A DNA stretch of 21,768 bases from Syntrophomonadaceae bacterium (GTDB taxonomy: Bacteria; Bacillota_D; Dethiobacteria; DTU022). The stretch spans positions 1 through 21,768 of the forward strand of contig PWUG01000422.1 in the NCBI GenBank assembly GCA_003562605.1, in the 5' to 3' direction. Shown here in pieces: positions 15,826-21,768 of the stretch. Below the pieces are notes generated by a model, which made no database searches, had not been told where the DNA came from, and was given only the letters and a program-made list of their open reading frames with translations. Positions within the stretch are counted from its first letter, which is position 1; the number at the start of each line of letters is the position of its first letter. Both the position numbers and the translations under genes were made by a program.

Positions 15826-15847
15826 CCTAACCCTAACCCTAACCCTA
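15826..15847. repeat. (CCTAAC)n tandem repeat in the rfbD-rfbA spacer
   Basis: Three exact CCTAAC units plus a final CCTA fill most of the 43-bp gap between the rfbD stop and the rfbA start. It resembles a telomere-type hexamer, but here it is an internal microsatellite. No Shine-Dalgarno sequence is seen between it and the rfbA ATG. Confidence 0.85.
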
Positions 15848-15858
15848 TTAAAAGTCAT

Positions 15859-16932
15859 ATGAAAGCAATTATTCTCTCTGGTGGTAAAGGAACACGCCTG
15901 CGGCCGTTGACCTATACAGGCGCAAAACAGCTTGTTCCTGTAGCGAACAAGCCAATTCTTTGGTACGGGATTGAAGATTTGGTGCAAGCAGGGATTACAG
16001 AAATTGGTATTATCATTAGTCCTGAAACTGGCGCTGAGGTTCAAGCTAAAACAGGTAATGGTGATCGCTTTGGTGCAAATATCTCCTACATCATCCAGGA
16101 GCAACCAGCTGGTCTGGCTCATGCTGTGAAGGTTGCCCAACCATTTCTAGGAGACTCCACGTTTATTATGTACCTGGGAGATAACTTGGTTCAGAGTGAT
16201 CTCAGTATATTTCTGGATGAATTTAAGGCTAAGCAGCTTGACGCCTTGACTCTACTTTGCGCTGTACCCAACCCTACAGCATTTGGTGTGGCAGAAGTAG
16301 ATGACCATGGACGAGTCCTAAAGCTGGTTGAGAAGCCTAAGGTTCCCCCTTCGAACCTGGCTCTGGTTGGTATTTACCTATTTAATGCTAGTGTGCATCA
16401 AGCGATCGCCAATATTCAGCCTTCTGCCCGGGGAGAGCTGGAAATTACTGACGCAATTCAGTACTTGATTGACCATGGCAGTAAAGTAGTAGCTCGACAA
16501 ATTCAAGGATGGTGGCTTGATACAGGGAAGAAGGACGATCTTCTGGAAGCCAACCGCGTCATCCTCGATACCTGCCTTGTGGCGGCAAATCGTGGTGACG
16601 TAGATGAACAGAGTCAGATTATCGGGCGGGTCCGGATCGGGGAGCGATCTAAAGTCAGAAACTGCACAATTCGGGGGCCTGTCGTGATTGGTGAGGATTG
16701 TCACATTGAGAATTGCTTTATTGGCCCCTACAGTAGCATTGCAGATCAGGTCACGCTCATAAATGCTGATTTAGAGCATAGTGTGTTATTGAAAGGAGCA
16801 AAGATTCTCAATATTCAGCAAAGAATTGTGGATAGCCTGGTGGGTCAACGTGCGCAAATTAAGGAAGCTCCTCAACGCCCAAAGGCCGTGAGATTAATGA
16901 TTGGGGATGATAGTCAGATAGAGCTAATTTAA
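15859..16932 (+). CDS. rfbA: Glucose-1-phosphate thymidylyltransferase, long form
   Basis: RmlA makes dTDP-glucose from dTTP and glucose-1-phosphate, the first step of the rhamnose pathway. I start at ATG 15859, where MKAIILSGGKGTRLRPLT begins exactly as in the family; the open frame extends upstream only because it overlaps rfbD. The nucleotidyltransferase domain covers 1-240, with GGKGTRLRPLT at 8-18. GDN at 108-110 contains the metal-binding Asp, EKP is at 158-160 and WLDTG at 219-223. Residues about 250-345 form a left-handed beta-helix tail (VRIGERSKV, VVIGEDCHIENCFIGPYSSI). At 357 residues it is the long RmlA type seen in cyanobacteria and actinobacteria, not the roughly 290-residue enterobacterial form. 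It carries one HIP1 site at 16402. It follows rfbD by 43 bp, probably in one operon. Confidence 0.95.
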   Translation: MKAIILSGGKGTRLRPLTYTGAKQLVPVANKPILWYGIEDLVQAGITEIGIIISPETGAEVQAKTGNGDRFGANISYIIQEQPAGLAHAVKVAQPFLGDSTFIMYLGDNLVQSDLSIFLDEFKAKQLDALTLLCAVPNPTAFGVAEVDDHGRVLKLVEKPKVPPSNLALVGIYLFNASVHQAIANIQPSARGELEITDAIQYLIDHGSKVVARQIQGWWLDTGKKDDLLEANRVILDTCLVAANRGDVDEQSQIIGRVRIGERSKVRNCTIRGPVVIGEDCHIENCFIGPYSSIADQVTLINADLEHSVLLKGAKILNIQQRIVDSLVGQRAQIKEAPQRPKAVRLMIGDDSQIELI

Positions 16933-17310
16933 CCTTTGAGTTATGTCAGACTTAAATTAATTATGAATTATCAAAAGATCGAAATTTTTATGCTAAGCAT
17001 TATAAATGCGTGACTGATCGTTTTCAGTTCTTTAGGAGATGCCTACTAGTACAGAAAGGCAGAAGTAAGAAGGCAGAAGGCAGAAAGGGAATCCCGCTCT
17101 AAGCAAAGGTTTGGGCCTACAGAAACAGGTGAGTCACTTCTGCCTCAGAGTACTAGGTTAAAACTCTAGTTCTTAATGTAGATTTGAATTAAAACTTTAA
17201 CCAGCAGATTCTCTTGGAGATGATTCTCCATGTGCATAAGTTAAATGGGACATAGATTATTTTAATTTCATGTCCCAGATAGAACCATAAGGTTATTAGT
17301 ATTAGTTATC
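16933..17310. other. 378-bp spacer with heptamer-like and inverted repeats
   Basis: No ORF is seen. Positions 17055-17090 are purine-rich with repeated GGCAGAA units, the style of cyanobacterial short tandemly repeated heptamers. They sit inside a larger imperfect inverted repeat (17042-17157). The spacer separates the rfbCDA group from the glycosyltransferase at 17311, which may have its own promoter. Confidence 0.5.
17042..17157. repeat. Imperfect inverted repeat around GGCAGAA units
   Basis: The left arm (17042-17065, containing CTACTAGTAC then GGCAGAAGT) matches the reverse complement of the right arm (17135-17157, ACTTCTGCCTCAGAGTACTA). About 70 bp separates the arms. Part of this motif (CCTAGTACTCTG) occurs again at 21558-21569 at the end of rfbB, so it belongs to a dispersed repeat family. 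Confidence 0.55.
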
Positions 17311-18558
17311 ATGAAAATTCGAATTGGATATTTTGTACCTGAATTTCCAAGTCAGACTCATGCCTTCTTTTGGAGAGAAAAGCAATCCTTAGCAGATCTG
17401 GGTGTCGAAGTTGATTGTTTGTCAACACGTCGTCCTCCTCGAGAAATTTCTTCACACACATGGTGCAAACAGGCAGAGGGGGAAACATCCTACTTGATAC
17501 CTATGTCATTAAAAGAGATTTTGCATAGTTTTTATGAGATTTTTCAAGCTGGTTCGTCTAATTGGGTTCAGTGCTTAAGATCAATATTTTTGTCTATCGA
17601 TACTAATTTATTGGATAAATTTAAGCTGCTAGCACTAGTTGTTGTATCTGGAAAATTACTTTGGCTTCACAAGAGATATAAATGGTGTCATATTCATGTT
17701 CATTCTTGTGCTAACTCTGCCAACATACTTCTATTTGCGTCGTTATTATCAAGATCTAAGTTAACCTACAGCATAACTCTCCATGGTCCTTTGAGTGATT
17801 ATGGCTCCAATCAATTTCAGAAGTGGAGAAATGCCAGCTTCGCTATTGTCATAACCAGGAAACTGTACGGCGAGATTCAAGGCACATTAGCTGAGAATCT
17901 TCCTAAGATAGTAAAAATTGCTCCGATGGGAGTTGATTGTGTAAAGTTTAAGAGATCTCAACCATATGTGCCATGGGATGGCACCGAAATTCTACGAATA
18001 TTTAGCTGTGGTAGACTGAATCCCTGCAAGGGTCATGAATATTTGATTCGAGCGATTAGCACGCTAAAAAATAGTGGAATTGATGTTTTGCTAGAAATTG
18101 CTGGAGAAGATGAGCAAGGTGGTAAAGGATATCACAAAACTCTTGATGCTTTAATCGTTAGCATAGGCGCTATAGACTCAGTAAAATTGTTAGGAGCTAT
18201 ATCTGAACATGAAGTAGCAGAAAAGTTAGAGAGTGCCCATATTTTTGCCTTGGCAAGCCTCCACGAACCCCTTGGAGTTGCTATTATGGAAGCCATGGCT
18301 ATGGAGGTTCCAGTAATAGCAACTGATTCTGGAGGTGTTAAAGAACTAGTTTCACATAATTTGAATGGGATATTAGTGCCTCCCAAAGATTCAGAGTCTT
18401 TGGGAAATGCTATAAAGATTATTGCTCAGAGTGCAAATCTTGCTAATCGATTAAGCGAAAATGCGCGCAATCGAGTCATTTCTGATTTCCAGGATACGTT
18501 GAGTGCTGACGTTCTAGTGGAATGCCTGGAGATTACATGTAAGAATGTCTCAAATTGA
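17311..18558 (+). CDS. GT4 glycosyltransferase, EpsE-like
   Basis: This 415-residue GT-B enzyme starts RIGYFVPEFPSQTHAFFWRE (residues 4-23) and continues CLSTRRPP. That N-terminus is typical of the exopolysaccharide GT4 group annotated as EpsE. The acceptor-side motif SITLHGPLSDYGSNQF is at 154-169. The donor site has SCGRLNPCKGHEYLI at 232-246 and EPLGVAIMEAMAMEVPVIAT at 319-338, with an intact EX7E pair (E319 and E327). The enzyme probably adds one sugar of the repeat unit on the cytoplasmic face. Because it lies beside the rhamnose genes it could be a rhamnosyltransferase, but specificity cannot be read from sequence. It is AT-rich without HIP1 sites, in contrast to rfbA just before it. 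Confidence 0.88.
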   Translation: MKIRIGYFVPEFPSQTHAFFWREKQSLADLGVEVDCLSTRRPPREISSHTWCKQAEGETSYLIPMSLKEILHSFYEIFQAGSSNWVQCLRSIFLSIDTNLLDKFKLLALVVVSGKLLWLHKRYKWCHIHVHSCANSANILLFASLLSRSKLTYSITLHGPLSDYGSNQFQKWRNASFAIVITRKLYGEIQGTLAENLPKIVKIAPMGVDCVKFKRSQPYVPWDGTEILRIFSCGRLNPCKGHEYLIRAISTLKNSGIDVLLEIAGEDEQGGKGYHKTLDALIVSIGAIDSVKLLGAISEHEVAEKLESAHIFALASLHEPLGVAIMEAMAMEVPVIATDSGGVKELVSHNLNGILVPPKDSESLGNAIKIIAQSANLANRLSENARNRVISDFQDTLSADVLVECLEITCKNVSN

Positions 18559-18963
18559 CTCTTCTCTTCTATCAATAGCTGTCACAAAAAATCAATTATA
18601 GCGGTTTTCATTCGGATAAGGTGCAGATCAGTTGCCCAAGCTTACGAACTTCAATGCTTTGCTTTCTTCAATCAAGGTGTACCTCTTGCGTTTGGAAACT
18701 GATATATGGCGTGACTCCTGAAGAGAATCTAGCATGAAAACTCTATACATGAGTCACTTTCTTTCAAAAAGAAAAATGCAATAGATTACCTGATACATTT
18801 CAGTAAGTAGGTCAGATTAATTAATCCGAGACTTGTAAACATAGGCTTGATCGCTTGAAACAGCCTGTGCGCAAGGATTCAAAAGGATTTACTGTTCTTA
18901 ACATACCTCGAACTTTATACATCGACCTACTTAGTCAAACTACTTTTACGAAGTCATAAGATA
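18559..18963. other. 405-bp spacer between two glycosyltransferases
   Basis: No ORF is visible. The left part is occupied by the MITE-like element copy 2 (18597-18706). The rest is AT-rich and may hold a promoter for the next glycosyltransferase. Confidence 0.45.
18597..18706. repeat. MITE-like element, copy 2
   Basis: It starts TATAGCGGTTTTCA, as does copy 1 (1789), followed by GGATAAGGT, which matches the complementary strand of copy 1. It ends AAACTGATATA, a diverged form of AACCGCTATA. The ends and inner complementarity agree, but the middle differs. At about 110 bp it is slightly longer than copy 1. Confidence 0.6.
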
Positions 18964-20262
18964 ATGCAACCTAAAATGCGAAGGATTTTACTCGTTATTG
19001 AACAATGTAATCCAGAATGGCCTTCAGTTCCGCTGGTAGGCTATAACTATTACAAAGAAATTAGCAAACTAGCTCATGTCACTCTCGTAACTCATGAGAG
19101 AAACAAAGAGAATCTAGAGTCAATTCATCCAGACGAAGATATCGTATATATACCCGAAAGTAAGTTCGTTAAAAGATATTACAAAATTGCTGAAAATGCT
19201 AGTAAAATTGGTGATAAGCTTATTTGGCCCATCTACAACACATTGGAATATCCTGTGTATGGTGAATTCAATAATTTAGTCTATAAAAAATTTAGGGCTC
19301 CTGTGCTCAGAGGTGACTATGATATAGTTCATGCAATCACACCGATGATGCCAAGATATCCTGTAAAACTTATTAAGGCATGTCATAGCGTTCCATTTAT
19401 TATTGGGCCTGTAAATGGAGGAGTTCCATTTCCAAAAGCCTTCCAAAGTATAGCTAATCAGGAGTTTTCTTATTTCAACTTTCTTAGGTTGGTGGGTCGG
19501 TATATTATTCCAGGCTATCGCGAAACCTACAAAAAGGCCGACTGTATTTTGGCTGGCTCTACTTTTACTTTCGATTTGATTCGTGATTTATTTTCCATTG
19601 AAAATAATAAGATTAAGTTGTTTTATGAAAACGGAGTTAAAAGTTCTTTTGTTAGGAGCGACAAAGAATTTATTGATTTTACCACTAGAGATAAAGACAC
19701 AATAAATCTTTTGTTTGTAGGTCGACTTGTTCCCTATAAAGGAGCTAAGTTTTTGATTGAAGCGATTAGTAAATTGAGGAAATCTGTCTTAGAAAAGATT
19801 GTGCTTACTATTGTTGGTGATGGATCTGAAAGACATCAGCTTGAGCTTCAAGTTAAGAGCTTTAATTTGGATGACAAGGTTATTTTCGCCGGATGGGTTA
19901 AACAGAAAGATACGCTTCAGTATTATGCTGATTCTGACGTTTTCTGTTTCCCATCTGTACGTGAGTTTGGTGGGGCCGTAGTACTAGAGGCTATGTCTAG
20001 TGGATTACCTTGCATAGTAGTTAATAATGGTGGTATTGGAGAATATGTAACTGACGGGACTGGATTTAGGATAGATCCAGTCTCTGAAGAGTATATTGTC
20101 GAGAATCTTAAAATAAGTATAGATAAGTTGGTAAGTGATAGTTCTTTGCGCCGAAAAATGGGATTAAATGCTCTTCAAAGAGTTAGGGAATTTACTTGGC
20201 CTAAGAAGGCAGAGAAAATTGTAGATATTTATGAGTATTCCCTTCAATCTCGAAATACATAA
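18964..20262 (+). CDS. GT4 glycosyltransferase
   Basis: This 432-residue GT-B enzyme has the N-terminal domain start RRILLVIEQCNPEWPSVPLV (6-25). IIGPVNGGVPFPKAF (146-160) is the acceptor-site loop seen in many GT4 proteins. The donor domain has LLFVGRLVPYKGAKFLIEA at 249-267, LTIVGDGSER at 281-290 and REFGGAVVLEAMSSGLPCIV at 333-352. The EX7E pair is intact (E334 and E342). The start is the ATG at 18964; a second ATG four codons later is possible, and neither has a clear Shine-Dalgarno sequence. It lies between the EpsE-like gene and rfbB and probably acts on the same lipid-linked repeat. Low GC and absence of HIP1 sites set it apart from rfbB. Confidence 0.88.
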   Translation: MQPKMRRILLVIEQCNPEWPSVPLVGYNYYKEISKLAHVTLVTHERNKENLESIHPDEDIVYIPESKFVKRYYKIAENASKIGDKLIWPIYNTLEYPVYGEFNNLVYKKFRAPVLRGDYDIVHAITPMMPRYPVKLIKACHSVPFIIGPVNGGVPFPKAFQSIANQEFSYFNFLRLVGRYIIPGYRETYKKADCILAGSTFTFDLIRDLFSIENNKIKLFYENGVKSSFVRSDKEFIDFTTRDKDTINLLFVGRLVPYKGAKFLIEAISKLRKSVLEKIVLTIVGDGSERHQLELQVKSFNLDDKVIFAGWVKQKDTLQYYADSDVFCFPSVREFGGAVVLEAMSSGLPCIVVNNGGIGEYVTDGTGFRIDPVSEEYIVENLKISIDKLVSDSSLRRKMGLNALQRVREFTWPKKAEKIVDIYEYSLQSRNT

Positions 20263-20456
20263 CCTTATTTTTAAAGTCCTCTTTTTGGGTGAATTAATTC
20301 CCAAATGAGATGCAGAAGTGTGCATATGTATGAAAACACATAAGACTGCCGAAACCCTTATTTAAAGAGGACCTAAGACTTTTGAGTATACTCCGTAACA
20401 ATGAAGCTCGCTATATAAGATTCATTTAAGACGTTATATTTTTTACCTGTAGACTT
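20263..20456. other. Spacer upstream of rfbB
   Basis: This 194-bp AT-rich stretch has no ORF. It is long enough for a promoter, so rfbB may be transcribed separately from rfbCDA. No clear ribosome binding site precedes the ATG at 20457. Confidence 0.35.
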
Positions 20457-21563
20457 ATGGTATCTATCAAGCAAGAGCCAGTAAATAAATTACAAATTAT
20501 GGAACCTCGTAGAATCCTAATTACGGGTGGAGCTGGATTTATTGGCTCCAACTTTGTACATTACTGGTGTGAGAACTATCCAGGCGACCGCATAGTCGTA
20601 CTGGATGCCTTAACTTATGCTGGAAATCTCAAAAACCTTGAGGCTTTAGAGGGGAACCCTAATTTTCGCTTTGTGCATGGAGATATTGGCGATCGCTCCT
20701 CGGTGGATCAACTCTTGGCAGAAGAAGAGATCGATATGGTTATTCATTTTGCAGCTGAGTCCCACGTTGATCGCTCGATCTTAGGTCCTGATGCATTCGT
20801 TCAGACTAATGTTGTCGGTACATTTACACTGTTAGAAGGATTTCGACGCCATTGGGTCAGTCGGGGTAAACCAGAGGGCGATCGCTTTTTGCATGTATCA
20901 ACGGATGAGGTATATGGCAGCTTAGATCCTGGCGATCCAGCTTTTTGTGAAACGACTTCCTATAAACCTAATAGTCCATATTCAGCTTCTAAAGCTGGAA
21001 GCGACCACTTAGTGCGATCTTATTTTCATACATACGGAGTGCCCACATTGATCACCAACTGTTCTAACAACTACGGGCCTTATCATTTTCCCGAAAAGCT
21101 GATTCCGCTCATGTGCATTAACATTTTGATGGGTAAATCTCTACCCGTTTATGGAGATGGTCAGCAAATTAGGGACTGGCTTTATGTGGGTGATCACTGC
21201 AGCGCTATTGACTGTGTTATTCACCATAGTCCTCCCGGAGAAACCTATAATATCGGAGGTAACAATGAAGTTAAAAATATTGATTTAGTCATGACACTCT
21301 GCAATCTGATGGATGAATTAGCACCTGAACTTCCTATCCGTCCAGCGAAGCAATTAATTACATTTGTAAAAGATCGTCCCGGGCATGACCGCCGCTATGC
21401 CATTGATGCGACCAAAATGCGCACTAAATTGGGTTGGGCTCCTTCAGTAACAGTTGCAGAAGGTTTGCGGCTTACTGTTCAATGGTATCTAGCCCATCCA
21501 GAATGGTGGCAACCACTGCTTTCGCCTGAATATCAAGAATATTATAAAAAGGTATATGCCTAG
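20457..21563 (+). CDS. rfbB: dTDP-glucose 4,6-dehydratase
   Basis: RmlB converts dTDP-glucose to dTDP-4-keto-6-deoxyglucose, the second step of the rhamnose pathway. The product is 368 residues. An internal ATG at 20499 ([16 protein letters not shown]) would give 354 and may be the real start, because the first 14 residues are not family-conserved. The Rossmann motif GGAGFIG is at 24-30, [11 protein letters not shown] at 97-107 and STDEVYG at 148-154. The last of these has the catalytic Thr-Asp-Glu. The catalytic Y175xxxK179 occurs in YSASK, and [15 protein letters not shown] is at 204-218. Two HIP1 octamers (20689 and 20878) mark it as a long-term resident. It is separated from rfbCDA by two glycosyltransferases, unlike the usual contiguous rmlBDAC order. 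Confidence 0.96.
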   Translation: MVSIKQEPVNKLQIMEPRRILITGGAGFIGSNFVHYWCENYPGDRIVVLDALTYAGNLKNLEALEGNPNFRFVHGDIGDRSSVDQLLAEEEIDMVIHFAAESHVDRSILGPDAFVQTNVVGTFTLLEGFRRHWVSRGKPEGDRFLHVSTDEVYGSLDPGDPAFCETTSYKPNSPYSASKAGSDHLVRSYFHTYGVPTLITNCSNNYGPYHFPEKLIPLMCINILMGKSLPVYGDGQQIRDWLYVGDHCSAIDCVIHHSPPGETYNIGGNNEVKNIDLVMTLCNLMDELAPELPIRPAKQLITFVKDRPGHDRRYAIDATKMRTKLGWAPSVTVAEGLRLTVQWYLAHPEWWQPLLSPEYQEYYKKVYA

Positions 21564-21659
21564 TACTCTGCGGTGTAAATGAAGTTACCTTGCTTCGGGT
21601 TTTAGGTGTCAGGAATGGTGGTCTAATTAACGCCGAGCTATACTATTTGGTAGTGCATT

Positions 21660-21768
21660 TTAGTGCAGGCCAGAGGAAAAGACCGGATGACCTTGCTTGG
21701 CCAGCTTCTCTCTGATGCAGCGATTGTAGTCATGGATGAATAGCCAGATGGCCCCGATGTGGTTCTCG
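21660..21768 (-). CDS. Probable transposase, C-terminal end, cut by window edge
   Basis: On the minus strand a frame enters from the right edge and ends at TAA (21660-21662) after about 35 residues: ENHIGAIWLFIHDYNRCIRE, then KLAKQGHPVFSSGLH. The IWLFIHDYN style is that of a transposase or integrase C-terminus, but the family cannot be fixed from so little. It converges on rfbB, 97 bp apart. Its presence suggests that a mobile element bounds the locus on the right. Confidence 0.4.
   Translation of the reverse strand, partial: ENHIGAIWLFIHDYNRCIREKLAKQGHPVFSSGLH

Noticed and set aside
15826..15847. True telomere or linear-replicon end
   Set aside because: The array has only about three and a half units and is internal to an operon with genes continuing on both sides.
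15751..15858. N-terminal extension of rfbA giving 393 residues
   Set aside because: It overlaps rfbD and reads through the CCTAAC repeat (LPNPNPNP). The conserved protein begins exactly at ATG 15859.
1..21768. CRISPR array, tRNA, rRNA, defence system or prophage
   Set aside because: I saw no regularly spaced repeats with unique spacers, no tRNA or rRNA-like sequence, and no nuclease, toxin-antitoxin or phage genes. This was by eye only.

Overview
The window looks cyanobacterial. It carries the octamer GCGATCGC (HIP1) seven times, a chorismate lyase fragment of the type found in cyanobacteria, transposase relics of IS families common in cyanobacteria, and many short dispersed repeats. The species cannot be told from this sequence. 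The core is a surface-polysaccharide (O-antigen or exopolysaccharide) locus in a repeat-rich, rearranged part of the chromosome.

Layout. Positions 1-234 (minus) hold the N-terminal end of a chorismate lyase. Next come a 5'-truncated IS4-like transposase (613-1407) and about 1.1 kb without a convincing gene but with a perfect hairpin and a small inverted-repeat element. A GT-B glycosyltransferase (2520-3794) follows, then a scrap zone: a GC-rich coding fragment, CCCTAAA-like repeats and a truncated mannose-phosphate-isomerase-type cupin. A GT-A-like glycosyltransferase (4922-5887) comes next, then a perfect 23-bp inverted repeat and a decayed IS701-like transposase (5987-6486). On the minus strand, read from 12794 down to 6615, lie a 942-residue GMC oxidoreductase plus Gfo/Idh/MocA fusion, a frameshifted glycosyltransferase relic, a Wzx-like flippase and a Wzy-like polymerase. 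A 1.6-kb gap follows. On the plus strand are rfbC-rfbD-rfbA, two GT4 glycosyltransferases and rfbB. The right edge holds the C-terminal end of a probable transposase.

How the genes work together. RfbA, RfbB, RfbC and RfbD form the complete dTDP-L-rhamnose pathway from glucose-1-phosphate. Four intact glycosyltransferases could build a lipid-linked repeat unit, which the flippase would move across the inner membrane and the Wzy-like protein would polymerise. The fusion protein may oxidise or otherwise modify a sugar. No initiating phosphoglycosyltransferase, chain-length regulator or outer-membrane exporter is present, so the pathway must be completed elsewhere.

History. All seven HIP1 sites lie in the chorismate lyase, rfbD, rfbA and rfbB. 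I found none in the glycosyltransferase, wzx, wzy or fusion genes. Together with lower GC, broken glycosyltransferases and IS debris, this suggests a replaceable strain-specific interior next to more conserved rhamnose genes. I did not find a defence system or another clearly undescribed machine. The most unusual protein is the two-domain oxidoreductase.
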